Source of the DNA: Candidatus Polarisedimenticolaceae bacterium
Lineage (GTDB): Bacteria > Pseudomonadota > Gammaproteobacteria > Chromatiales > Chromatiaceae
Reading direction: 5' to 3'
Length of the DNA stretch: 50,101 nt
Assembly: GCA_021647945.1 (NCBI GenBank)
Contig: JAKITT010000014.1
Coordinates: 1 to 50,101 of the forward strand
The notes under the pieces are model-generated. The model saw nothing but the letters and a program-made list of their open reading frames with translations, was not told where the DNA came from and ran no database searches. Within the stretch, counting starts at the first letter, position 1, and each line of letters opens with the position of its first letter. Made by a program: the position numbers and the translations under genes. This document shows, piece after piece, positions 36,927-44,200 of the stretch.

Positions 36927-38236
36927 TACCAGCCATCGTGATGGATTAGCTCTTCAATAGGCAGCCGTGGTAACCAACCCGCCTTCTCCAATTCTGGTTT
37001 TTCATGGAAGTGGCTGACATGACCAATACAGAGGTAGGCGACAGGTACGATAGGTTTTGGAATGCCTAAAATCTCTTTCAGGGCTTTATGGTGCATGATA
37101 CTCACCCATCCCACACCAAGATTCTCTGCTCGGGCGGCCAGCCAGAGATTCTGTATCGCACAGACTGAGCTGTATAGATCCATCTCTTTGTTAGCGGTGC
37201 GGCCAATGACTGTTTTGCCTGTACGCCTGCGGTCACAAGTGATGGTGATGCCGAGCGGTGCCTCCATGATCCCCTCAAGCTTGAATGAGCGATATTGCTC
37301 GCCGCGCTGCTCTTCATCAAACATCTCGGCCGCTTCACTATGCGCGCTCTTAAAGGCCTCTTTGATCTGTTGGCGGATGCTATGATCTTTGACGATGATG
37401 AAATCCCAAGGCTGCATAAATCCAACACTTGGGGCGTGGTGGGCGGCATGGAGTATTCTTTGCAACACTTGATCAGAAATTGGGTCGGGCAGAAACTCGC
37501 TCCGTGTATCCCGACGGCTGTAGATGGTCTTGTAGACCCCCTCCCGTTCGGCAGCTGTTATCTGCACCGATGTGTATTTACGCTGCTCTGTTTCAGTTAG
37601 GGCCAACAGAGCATGTAACGTAGAGACAACCAACGTGGAGCCTCCTTTGCGGCCATCAGTAATAATCCAGGGGGTCTCTCTTAGTGTTGAGACTGCCGCC
37701 TTCGATTCAGCAGCTGAGACAAAGCCGACAGGCATTCCGATGATCAAAGCGGGTCGTAGCCCTTCATCCTGAATCAATCGAATAACCTCTAATAGGGCCG
37801 TTGGAGCGTTGCCGACGGCGATGATGCCGTTATCCAATAGCCCTAAGCGGTGAGCCTTGCGCATCGCCTGTACGGCACGGGTACTGTTTTCCGCCTTAGC
37901 CTGGGCGATGACATCTTCATCGGAGATGAAGTGGTGAGTCTCAACACCGAAGTGGCTCAATCTGGGTTTTGAGAGTCCGACACAGATCATCTCAACATCG
38001 GCGATGATGGGGCGGCCCTGTGATAGGGCGTTGAGTCCGGCACTGACAGCATCGGCATGAAAATGAGTCAAGCCGTTGAACTCAAAATCGGCGCTGGCGT
38101 GAATCATGCGGCGCACGATCTGCCACTGATCATCGGGATAGTTGTGCTGACCAGCTTCGTTGTCGACGATGGCAAAGGAGTCATGCTCGATCTTCTGCCC
38201 AGCTGGAGTGAGCTGTTCGGTTATTACATTACTCAT
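36926..38236 (-). CDS. Fused precorrin-8X methylmutase and 5,6-dimethylbenzimidazole synthase (CbiC-BluB)
   Basis: A 436-aa two-domain protein. Residues about 1-212 are CbiC/CobH (FAIVDNEAGQH..., VRRMIHASADFEFNGLTHFH, VEMICVGLSKPRL, IGMPVGFVSAAESKAAV), the [1,5] methyl migration enzyme giving hydrogenobyrinate or its cobalt form. Residues about 220-436 are BluB, a nitroreductase-fold flavoenzyme (REGVYKTIYSRRDTRSEFLPDPISDQVLQRILHAAHHAPSVGFMQPWDF, LYSSVCAIQNLWLAARAENLGVGWVSI). BluB destroys FMNH2 with O2 to make the lower ligand DMB. One frame covers both with no gap. It overlaps cbiX by 4 bp. Confidence 0.9.
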   Translation of the reverse strand: MSNVITEQLTPAGQKIEHDSFAIVDNEAGQHNYPDDQWQIVRRMIHASADFEFNGLTHFHADAVSAGLNALSQGRPIIADVEMICVGLSKPRLSHFGVETHHFISDEDVIAQAKAENSTRAVQAMRKAHRLGLLDNGIIAVGNAPTALLEVIRLIQDEGLRPALIIGMPVGFVSAAESKAAVSTLRETPWIITDGRKGGSTLVVSTLHALLALTETEQRKYTSVQITAAEREGVYKTIYSRRDTRSEFLPDPISDQVLQRILHAAHHAPSVGFMQPWDFIIVKDHSIRQQIKEAFKSAHSEAAEMFDEEQRGEQYRSFKLEGIMEAPLGITITCDRRRTGKTVIGRTANKEMDLYSSVCAIQNLWLAARAENLGVGWVSIMHHKALKEILGIPKPIVPVAYLCIGHVSHFHEKPELEKAGWLPRLPIEELIHHDGW

Positions 38237-39105
38237 ACGTGCTCCGTGTGATTGTGTTGCTCATGCGCGTGGTGATGACCGTGGCCATCTGATTCGGCCT
38301 GCTCTCTGTATTGACAACCATCGCACTCCATCATTTGGTTTTTAGTATCACTCTCGTCACCACATGCCGTTCTGACACGTTGATCAAGGAGTTGGCCAAT
38401 CTCATTTTCAAAGCCAAAATAGTGGCCGCATTCGATAGTGATGTTCGGATAGCTCCGTTGCAGACGGGCAACTTGCTGTTTGATGCGTTCGATTAGTGTG
38501 CCGGTGAAGAGGTAGTAAGGCAGAATTGCGATCTGACTAGCACCAAGTGCGGCCTGTCGCTGCACTACGCTCTCTAGCCGTGGGTAGGTTATGCCGGTGA
38601 AGGCGATGTCGACCTGCTCGTGATCGCTCTCTTCAAACAGCCAGCGCGCCATCTTGGCCACTTCGCCATTGGCTATGCGATCAGAGGAGCCGCGCCCAAG
38701 TAGAATAACGCCCGTGGTTTTTGGGTCGGGTAGATCCATGGCAGTCATAACTTGGCGTAGGCTGCGTTTGAGTATGGCAAGGATCTGATCATTGGCACCC
38801 AGGTGGGGAGTGAAGATAAACTCAACATCTGGATGACGCTGTCGTGCCTTGGCAATGTGGTGCGGGATCTCCATTTTGACATGACCCGCAGCATTGAGAA
38901 TTAGAGGTACGATGATGACTCGGGATGCACCTTCAGCGGCGATATCCAACCCCCCATCTAATAGCACATCGGCAAACTCAATAAAGCAGGTCTCTATACG
39001 CCACTCAGGGTTGTGCTGTTGCCACTGAGCGGAGAATCCCTCAATCTCCTGATTACCTTTAATATTGCGCGAGCCGTGGCCCACTAGCAGGATGGATGTT
39101 GTCAT
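38233..39105 (-). CDS. cbiX: Sirohydrochlorin cobaltochelatase, two-domain CbiX with metal-binding tail
   Basis: A 290-aa CbiX (long form). Two chelatase repeats, with the first motif ILLVGHGSRNIKGNQEIEGF and PLILNAAGHVKMEIP (metal His) and the second GVILLGRGSSDRIANGEV and ILPYYLFTGTLIERI. The C-terminus carries MMECDGCQYRE (CxxC) and a His-rich end HGHHHAHEQHNHTEHV, expected to bind cobalt or another metal. It inserts Co2+ into sirohydrochlorin, defining the cobalt-early route. ATG 39105 overlaps the cobM stop (ATGA) with AGAGAG upstream. Confidence 0.92.
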   Translation of the reverse strand: MTTSILLVGHGSRNIKGNQEIEGFSAQWQQHNPEWRIETCFIEFADVLLDGGLDIAAEGASRVIIVPLILNAAGHVKMEIPHHIAKARQRHPDVEFIFTPHLGANDQILAILKRSLRQVMTAMDLPDPKTTGVILLGRGSSDRIANGEVAKMARWLFEESDHEQVDIAFTGITYPRLESVVQRQAALGASQIAILPYYLFTGTLIERIKQQVARLQRSYPNITIECGHYFGFENEIGQLLDQRVRTACGDESDTKNQMMECDGCQYREQAESDGHGHHHAHEQHNHTEHV

Positions 39106-39890
39106 GCAGATCTCTCTTTTGCGGCACACCGGAAGCGGTGGCTAAAATTTTTGTCATAGAGTTTCGACTTTTTCATACTCGGCCACTGACGAGCGCCCAG
39201 GGTTGGACTGACGATAATCATCGCCTGGCTGTTGATCTTTTCGGCCTTACAGCGCTCACGAATGTTGGCCAAAGTACCGCGAATGATACGCTCCTCATCC
39301 GGCCAGCTCGCCTTGTGAACGACTAAAATAGGTGCCTCTTGCGACCAACCAGCCGCCAGTAGTTCGCTCTCTACCTTTTCAAGCAGTGTGATGGAGAGAT
39401 AGATGCAGAGTGTGGCATGGTGTTGTGCCAGTTCGGTTAGTGACTCACCTTCAGGCATCGGCGTGCGCCCCTCAACACGGGTCAGAATCACTGTCTGAGT
39501 GATCTCCGGTAGGGTTAGGCTCTCGACGGCAGTTGCGGCAGAGGCCATTGCTGAGGAGACACCCGGCACCACCTCGACCTCAATGCCCGCCTGATCGAGT
39601 GGTTGTACCATCTCAATCAAAGCGCCATAGAGACCGGGGTCGCCCGTTTGAAGACGGATTACCGATTGACCCGCTTGCGCTTTATCGATCAACCAACCAA
39701 TGATCTGCTCAAGATCCATCCCTTTGGAGTCCTGGATCTCACAGTGAGCGGGTGCCCAGCGAGTGGCTGCCAGTGAGACTAGCGAGCCAGCAAAGAGAAT
39801 GGCATCTGCCTTGGTGATCAGATCACGACCTTTGACTGTCATCAGATCAGGATCACCAGGGCCAGCACCAACAAACCAGACTTTGCCCAT
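39102..39890 (-). CDS. cobM: (Cobalt-)precorrin-4 C11-methyltransferase
   Basis: A 262-aa tetrapyrrole methylase matching CobM/CbiF: VWFVGAGPGDPDLMTVKGRDLI, LFAGSLVSLAATRWAP, RLQTGDPGLYGALIEM, EVVPGVSSAMASAATAVESLTLPEITQTVILTRVEGRTPMP. The ~20-residue basic C-terminal extension (KKSKLYDKNFSHRFRC) is longer than usual. I prefer ATG 39890 over TTG 39896, since AGGT lies about 9 bases before the ATG. Confidence 0.93.
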   Translation of the reverse strand: MGKVWFVGAGPGDPDLMTVKGRDLITKADAILFAGSLVSLAATRWAPAHCEIQDSKGMDLEQIIGWLIDKAQAGQSVIRLQTGDPGLYGALIEMVQPLDQAGIEVEVVPGVSSAMASAATAVESLTLPEITQTVILTRVEGRTPMPEGESLTELAQHHATLCIYLSITLLEKVESELLAAGWSQEAPILVVHKASWPDEERIIRGTLANIRERCKAEKINSQAMIIVSPTLGARQWPSMKKSKLYDKNFSHRFRCAAKERSA

Positions 39891-39935
39891 ACTCAATTAA
39901 CCTGTGTAAGTGACGTTATGCTGGAGATATGGAAA

Positions 39936-40616
39936 TTAGGAGATAGCGGCATACAGTCTCTTCTCAACAACTATGCTGCCTTTGAGGTTATGCCATCTCT
40001 TTGCACCAGCCAACAGAGCCAGATCGACCAGAGGTTCCAGCAGAATCACACTCATATAAGCTGTGCCGAAAGAGAACACCTGGGCTAGGTTTTCACTGCC
40101 AAAGCCCTGGCCGTAAAAGGCCCAAAATGCCACCCAGATAACGATACCGCCCTGGTAAGTGGATGAGAGTTTTAAGGCTTGGGAGTAGGTGATCTCTTTG
40201 TAGGCAATATTCTCAGGAATCACCTTTTTCGCCAACAGACTCATGGCAAAAAGTGGTACCAGCAGCGTGGTGACATTCATGCCATATTGCGGCAAGTCAA
40301 GAGGTGCCAATAACAGACTCTGAATCAAGAGGCCGGTCGCTAAACCGATTGCTGCGGGGGCAGCGCCAAATATCAGGAAGAGTGTCGAGCCCAATATGAA
40401 ATGGACTTCTGAAACGCCAACAGGTTGATGAGGCAGCACCTCAAAAAATGCGAAGACCAAGAGTGAGACTAGCAGGCTTTTTACCGCCAGAGAGAGGCCT
40501 CCATCACTCTTGAGAGTGTCGATTGCCAGCTTAGCAACAACGCCTAATGCGGCTGTTGCCGTTCCATAACTGAGTATTATTTTTGCACCGTCTACGATGC
40601 CAGGTTCGATATGCAT
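39936..40616 (-). CDS. cbiM: CbiM-type energy-coupling factor transporter membrane protein
   Basis: A 226-aa membrane protein with the hallmark N-terminal Met-His (MHIEPGIVDGAK) that coordinates Co2+/Ni2+ in CbiM/NikM substrate-binding components. It has at least five hydrophobic helices and the conserved FHFI-like segment VSEVHFILGSTLFLIFGAAPAAIGLATGLL. No cbiN, cbiQ or cbiO genes adjoin it, so it works either as a solo CbiM or with an ECF module encoded elsewhere. Its place in the B12 operon supports cobalt as the substrate. Confidence 0.82.
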   Translation of the reverse strand: MHIEPGIVDGAKIILSYGTATAALGVVAKLAIDTLKSDGGLSLAVKSLLVSLLVFAFFEVLPHQPVGVSEVHFILGSTLFLIFGAAPAAIGLATGLLIQSLLLAPLDLPQYGMNVTTLLVPLFAMSLLAKKVIPENIAYKEITYSQALKLSSTYQGGIVIWVAFWAFYGQGFGSENLAQVFSFGTAYMSVILLEPLVDLALLAGAKRWHNLKGSIVVEKRLYAAIS

Positions 40617-40638
40617 GGTTTGTCTCCTTAAAGGTTCT

Positions 40639-41175
40639 TTAAAATTCTACGCCTTGCTGGGCCTTGATGCCTTGCTTAAAGGCGTGTTTCATCATCTTCA
40701 TTTCGGTAACGGTATCTGCTGCATCAATCACCTCTTGAGGGGCGTTGCGGCCGGTAAGAATCAGGTGCAACCAAGGTGGTTTCTCCTGGTTGATAAAATC
40801 GGCAATCTCTTCGCCTGAGATCCAACCATATTTGCAGCAGTAGTTGATCTCATCCAGTAAAACCATGTCGTACTTTTCTGAGAGTATCTTCTGCTGGCTG
40901 AATGCCCAGGTCTCACGGCAGCTTTTTCTATCCTGTTCAGGGTCTTTGGTATTCCAGGTGAAGCCGTCACCAAGCGTGTGCCATTCGATATTGTCGAATC
41001 GTTTGGCCGCCTCCTGTTCGCCTGTCTTCCATTGGCCCTTAATAAACTGAATGACACAGACCTTCATGCCAGAGCCAGCTGCACGGAACACCATGCCAAA
41101 GGCACTGGAGGATTTGCCTTTGCCATCACCGGTGTGAACCAACGTGATGCCTGTACGCTTATCGCGTATTTTCAT
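40639..41175 (-). CDS. cobA: Cob(I)yrinic acid a,c-diamide adenosyltransferase
   Basis: A 178-aa CobA/BtuR/CobO-type corrinoid adenosyltransferase. The P-loop HTGDGKGKSSSAFGMVFRAAG is near residues 14-34, and the conserved CVIQFIKGQWKTGE, WAFSQQKILSEKYDMVLLDEINYCCKYGWI and LTGRNAPQEVIDAADTVTEM follow. It adds the 5'-deoxyadenosyl ligand. ATG 41175 overlaps the cbiA stop (ATGA); the longer frame to 41226 adds only a non-homologous leader inside cbiA. Confidence 0.94.
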   Translation of the reverse strand: MKIRDKRTGITLVHTGDGKGKSSSAFGMVFRAAGSGMKVCVIQFIKGQWKTGEQEAAKRFDNIEWHTLGDGFTWNTKDPEQDRKSCRETWAFSQQKILSEKYDMVLLDEINYCCKYGWISGEEIADFINQEKPPWLHLILTGRNAPQEVIDAADTVTEMKMMKHAFKQGIKAQQGVEF

Positions 41176-42473
41176 GCGGCAGCTCCAAACCAATCTGCAG
41201 TGACTGCTGGTGCAGCGGGAAACCACCAGTGGATATAGGAGCTGCGGGTCTGTTTATAACTTATGCCTCGGTCCCCACGGCTGGGGGTAAAAGCGGGGGA
41301 GGGCTCGCAATCAGCAGTGCGGGTTGAGTGATGGAATTCATGTCCCCTGGCACCTGATTTATCATCGCGGTAGCCAAGTCCGGCCAGCCGTTGTTGCATC
41401 TGGGTGGTGAAAGGTAAGGCGCCACACATCGGCCAGCCCTTACCCTGATGATCAATAATCTGCTCGCCTAGCAACATCATGCCGCCACACTCAGCCAGGA
41501 GTGGTTTGCCTGCCTCGATATGGTCTCTTAGTGATGGCCAAGTAGTAGAAGCTGAGAGAGTTTCACCGTGGAGTTCTGGATAACCTCCAGGCAGCCAAAT
41601 GGCATCAGCGGTTGTGGGTACAGCCTCACCTTTGATGGGGGAGAAGAAGTGGAGATTAGCGCCCTGATCCTTAAGCCAGTCCAGATTGGCCTGGTAGATA
41701 AAACAGCATGCTGCATCTTTGGCGATAGCAATAGTGTGTCCATTGAGCCTAGAGCTCTCTTTAGGCAGAGGCGCTACATGGGTAGTAATTTCGCTGCAGG
41801 CGTTGAGGAGTTGCTCCATATTCACATGCAATACATTGCTGAAATCAGGTATGTCAGTTTCATCTGGCATCTTTAGGCCCAAGTGGCGCTCAGGCAGGGC
41901 CGGGGCGTTTTTTTCAATCCAGGCCACTAGTGGCGGCATATGATGCTTCGTCAGGTTGTTTGAGAGGAGTTTGGCGTGATGCTCACTACCCACACGATTG
42001 GCAATTACTCCACTGATAGTCACACCATTTTTTGCTGCTTCAGCCTGAAAGCCTGCCACTAGTGGCACAATGGAACCGCTCATGCCTTTGGCATCAACGG
42101 TTAGAATAACGTGTAGTTTTGTGGTGTGAGCCAGGTCTAGAGTGGAACCTTTACCACCCACCCCGTTGCGTCCGTCAAAAAGCCCCATTACCCCTTCAAT
42201 GATGACTAGGTCAACATCATTAGCACCTGCCAGTCGTTGTAGGCAGTGCTGTTCATCCATCATCTGGGTGTCGAGATTGTAGGAGATGCGCCCCGTAACG
42301 GCTTGATGCCAAAGAGGATCAAGGAAGTCTGGCCCAGCTTTGAAGGGGGCAATGGCTATCTCTTGGGCGCGTAAAAACTGCATCAGCGCTAAGGCTGCAG
42401 TGGTTTTACCGCAACCTGACTGCACACCAGCTAATACAATACCTTTTACTGTGTTTTGGGTGTTGATCTCCAA
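41172..42473 (-). CDS. cbiA: Cobyrinic acid a,c-diamide synthase
   Basis: A 433-aa CbiA/CobB glutamine amidotransferase. The N-terminal P-loop GVQSGCGKTTAALALMQFL and FKAGPDFLDPLWHQ are followed by VIIEGVMGLFDG. The C-terminal glutaminase has WLPGGYPELHGETLS and LAECGGMMLLGEQI (the catalytic Cys). First gene of the B12 operon, 134 bp after the riboswitch. The start is problematic: an in-frame TGA lies just upstream, no ATG is near, and the only conventional choice is TTG 42473 with GAGGA touching it. No other start fits better. Confidence 0.9.
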   Translation of the reverse strand: MEINTQNTVKGIVLAGVQSGCGKTTAALALMQFLRAQEIAIAPFKAGPDFLDPLWHQAVTGRISYNLDTQMMDEQHCLQRLAGANDVDLVIIEGVMGLFDGRNGVGGKGSTLDLAHTTKLHVILTVDAKGMSGSIVPLVAGFQAEAAKNGVTISGVIANRVGSEHHAKLLSNNLTKHHMPPLVAWIEKNAPALPERHLGLKMPDETDIPDFSNVLHVNMEQLLNACSEITTHVAPLPKESSRLNGHTIAIAKDAACCFIYQANLDWLKDQGANLHFFSPIKGEAVPTTADAIWLPGGYPELHGETLSASTTWPSLRDHIEAGKPLLAECGGMMLLGEQIIDHQGKGWPMCGALPFTTQMQQRLAGLGYRDDKSGARGHEFHHSTRTADCEPSPAFTPSRGDRGISYKQTRSSYIHWWFPAAPAVTADWFGAAA

Positions 42474-42606
42474 TCCTCACAAACCGATTATTCTTACTAT
42501 TTAGGCATGCAGGAGGATCAGGGATGGGGGGTCAATTCTACATCAGATGAAGTGAATGACTGAATCATCCCCTTTTGTTGCCCACCGCAATGACCAGGAG
42601 TTAATT

Positions 42607-42756
42607 CACAGGCTGGTCTCCGGACTTACGAGTGAAGCATATAACTTCTACGTTTGCGCCTTCCCACACCGTGGTGCAGTGGCAATTGCAAAACGCTTAA
42701 CTCGCCTACCGTTGCGGGGGCAGTGTCGGCATTTGACCAACTTCCCAAAACCTGTG
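42607..42756 (-). ncRNA. Cobalamin (AdoCbl) riboswitch
   Basis: On the minus strand the RNA begins CACAGGTTTTGGGAAG (from 42756) and contains CCGACACTGCCCCCGCAACG, GCCACTG and GGGAAGGCG. It ends with the B12 box AAGTCCGGAGACCAGCC and CCTGTG, which closes P1 with CACAGG (42607-42612 against 42751-42756). These are the conserved core elements of class I cobalamin riboswitches in the right order. Binding of cobalamin should repress the 14-gene operon starting at cbiA. Short open frames across it are not genes. Confidence 0.95.
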
Positions 42757-42769
42757 AGCATTCTTCTAA

Positions 42770-42796
42770 ATTATAGAATTCCGATCTAGCCGTCAA
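42770..42796 (-). promoter_or_regulatory. Probable promoter of the cobalamin operon
   Basis: Minus strand: TTGACG (42791-42796), a 15-base spacer and perfect TATAAT (42770-42775), about 14 bp before the riboswitch begins. The spacer is slightly short. The -35 box lies within 5 bp of the phage remnant that starts near 42801. Confidence 0.6.
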
Positions 42797-42800
42797 GAAA

Positions 42801-42983
42801 ATGAGTGCACTCGACCTTGATCTTAGCTTTCTTAATCCTGGGTCTTATTTCTCAAGCATGCCAGCTGAAACCGTACAGGTACTTGGTCAGATGAGAATAG
42901 GGAAGGCAATAACCATTATCGTTGCGGCTATCGTGGTGAAGACCACACTTCAGCTGATACCGTTTACTCGGCTAGGCTCATGA
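42801..42983 (+). pseudogene. 3' part of an inovirus DUF2523 (pVI-like) gene, remnant
   Basis: The 60 codons match the C-terminal half of the intact DUF2523 gene at 48430-48777 (LDLDLSFLNPGSYFSSMPAxTVQVLGQMRIG...IIVAAIVVK.TLQLIPFTRLGS) almost residue for residue, while the DNA differs at many third positions. The N-terminal half with its membrane helices is missing. It is therefore the tail of an older, related phage and not a recent copy of the intact one. Confidence 0.8.
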
Positions 42984-43210
42984 TTAATATGCTCCTGGGG
43001 ACACCTGGTGGTAAATCCTACGAAGCAACTGTTTAGCATATATTGCCAACATTAAAAGATGAGCGACTAGTTATAACCAACTTACCGCTGAATCTAGATG
43101 AGATCGAAAAAGCTTTCCCAGGTGCTTCAGATATTGTTATCTAAGTGTGAGCCGACTTTAGATAATCCACGTCCATTTAGCACAATGTTGGAGTATGGCC
43201 ATAACAGGTG
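42980..43210 (+). pseudogene. Broken 5' part of a zot (pI-like) gene, remnant
   Basis: Begins ATG 42980, overlapping the DUF2523 remnant stop as in the intact phage, and reads MINMLLGTPGGKSYEATV followed by a TAG. The frame resumes HILPTLKDERLVITNLPLNLDEIEKAFPGASDIVI, meets a TAA with a one-base shift, then continues CEPTLDNPRPFSTMLEYG before homology is lost near 43210. A Gly is deleted from the P-loop (GTPGGKS versus GTPGGGKS). Clearly non-functional. Confidence 0.8.
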
Positions 43211-43416
43211 TGGTCTCAAGCAGTGAGTACATGTAGGTCATCCGTATTGATATTGATTGAGTTTTTCAGCCTCGTCCAATTTAAGCTGGGAATTTAGTAG
43301 GCCGCGTAGAAGAGCGCTTAACGCACCATAACCTCAAACCCCGCCTCAGATACAAAGAATCATTTAAATGGCCTCACAGGTGAAATTGCGGGGCCTTTCT
43401 CGTTCAAATGGCCTAT
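43211..43416. other. Spacer between phage remnant and intact prophage
   Basis: No gene is supported. It contains an imperfect long-range stem (ACCCCGCC near 43338 against GCGGGGCC near 43389) followed by a T-rich stretch. It differs from the sequence before the right-hand repeat, so it is either host DNA or the degenerate end of the older phage. Confidence 0.4.
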
Positions 43417-43420
43417 TAAG

Positions 43421-43452
43421 GATTGCGCATAATGTGATCAATTTTATGTAAC
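43421..43452 (+). other. dif-like XerC/XerD recombination site (attL)
   Basis: TTGCGCATAATGT followed after a spacer by TTTATGTAAC resembles the dif consensus (XerC arm TGCGCATAA, XerD arm TTATGTTAAAT). The central region is about 11 bp instead of 6, as seen in attP-type sites of XerCD-using phages. A weaker dif-like match (GTGCGAAA...TTTATGTAAC) follows at 43507-43533. The right copy lies at 49979-50010. Confidence 0.65.
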
Positions 43453-43471
43453 AAGCCCCATGCGGAAAATG

Positions 43472-43492
43472 AAACCCCGTATGGGGTTTTTT
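43472..43492 (+). terminator. Rho-independent terminator in the phage repeat
   Basis: AACCCC-GTAT-GGGGTT followed by T residues, with CCCCATGCGG upstream able to form an alternative pairing. The same hairpin at 50030-50050 would end the phage structural transcript after zot. Confidence 0.8.
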
Positions 43493-43522
43493 GCATAGAA
43501 TGTATTGTGCGAAATCCTTTGT

Positions 43523-43569
43523 GTTTATGTAACTTAATGCTACGCTATCGATAATTAAGTTACATAAAC
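43523..43569. promoter_or_regulatory. Perfect 16-bp inverted repeat ahead of the first phage gene
   Basis: GTTTATGTAACTTAAT (43523-43538) is the exact reverse complement of 43554-43569, with a 15-base spacer. The second arm ends 13 bp before the ATG at 43583. It may be the operator of that small DNA-binding protein. Because its arms repeat the TTATGTAAC of the dif-like site, it could instead form a folded Xer site in phage single-stranded DNA. Confidence 0.6.
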
Positions 43570-43582
43570 AAAAGGCGTGATT

Positions 43583-43867
43583 ATGATTGATTCAGATGAT
43601 TCCGGAACCCTTGATTGTCTACCCGCTAAAAAAGGTCGGCCATGTACTGATCCAAACCAGGGGCCGCAATCAACACAGCAACGCCAGGCGGCCTATCGAG
43701 CGGGTAAGAAGGTTATTCAGTTTAGGGTCAGTGAGGAGGAAAAAGCGGTGTTGGTGGGTTACTGCAAACTTCACGGCATGTCGCGGGATGGCCTGCTTAG
43801 ATTATTGGTTGCTCAGATCGTGTCGTTAAAGGACCCGACGCAACCGCCGGGCCTGGCTTTTCTTTAG
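43583..43867 (+). CDS. Small phage regulator, probable DNA-binding protein
   Basis: 94 aa. The N-terminal half is polar (KKGRPCTDPNQGPQSTQQRQAAYRAGKK). It is followed by VIQFRVSEEEKAVLVGYCKLHGMSRDGLLRLLVAQIV, a strand-helix-helix pattern like ribbon-helix-helix repressors. ATG 43583 has AAGG 7 bases upstream, better than GTG 43577. It lies just after a perfect inverted repeat and convergent with the next gene (4-bp stop overlap). Role inferred: control of phage replication or lysogeny. Confidence 0.6.
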   Translation: MIDSDDSGTLDCLPAKKGRPCTDPNQGPQSTQQRQAAYRAGKKVIQFRVSEEEKAVLVGYCKLHGMSRDGLLRLLVAQIVSLKDPTQPPGLAFL

Positions 43868-44040
43868 TCGTCCCAGGGCGTGATTTTCTTTGCCGCTATT
43901 TCAATGAGCTTCATTGCTTTATATAGATCATCGTTTACTAATTTACTTGCATCTTTATTTTGATATACCAGTCTGCTTTGCAGTAGTCCCAGGTTGACCA
44001 CCATGTCTTCCAGCTTGTCAAAAATCTCTGAGTTTTTCAT
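43864..44040 (-). CDS. Small phage protein of unknown function
   Basis: 58 aa, starting MKNSEIFDKLEDMVVNLGLLQSRLVYQNKDASKLVNDDLYKAMKLIEIAAKKI. Fully helical in appearance, with no Cys and no membrane segment. ATG 44040 is preceded by GAGGGG at 8 bases, a strong site; TTG 44055 overlaps that site and is unlikely. The stop overlaps the convergent gene by 4 bp. I recognise no family; a small regulator or replication accessory is possible. Confidence 0.55.
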   Translation of the reverse strand: MKNSEIFDKLEDMVVNLGLLQSRLVYQNKDASKLVNDDLYKAMKLIEIAAKKITPWDD

Positions 44041-44200
44041 CTTTTCGCCCCTCAACTGATTGCTTGCCTGTTGGCGGCTTTAAATCAGCGAAAAGCGGAA
44101 GTTCTGTCAGGATGATTAAAATTGAGTGGTGCTTTTTTCGGTGGCCACCGACTTCATTTAGGGCTGTATCTGCAATATATACACTTCTGTAGAGCAATTT

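Larger units (their letters stand above)
43417..43543. repeat. Direct repeat, left copy (at least 127 bp)
   Basis: Identical base for base to 49975-50101, where the window ends, so the true repeat may be longer. It contains the dif-like site, a terminator hairpin and the first arm of the inverted repeat ahead of the first phage gene. It marks the boundary of the phage unit. Confidence 0.95.

Noticed and set aside
42556-42789. Open frame of 77 codons on the plus strand
   Set aside because: It covers the cobalamin riboswitch on the opposite strand and has no protein-like features.
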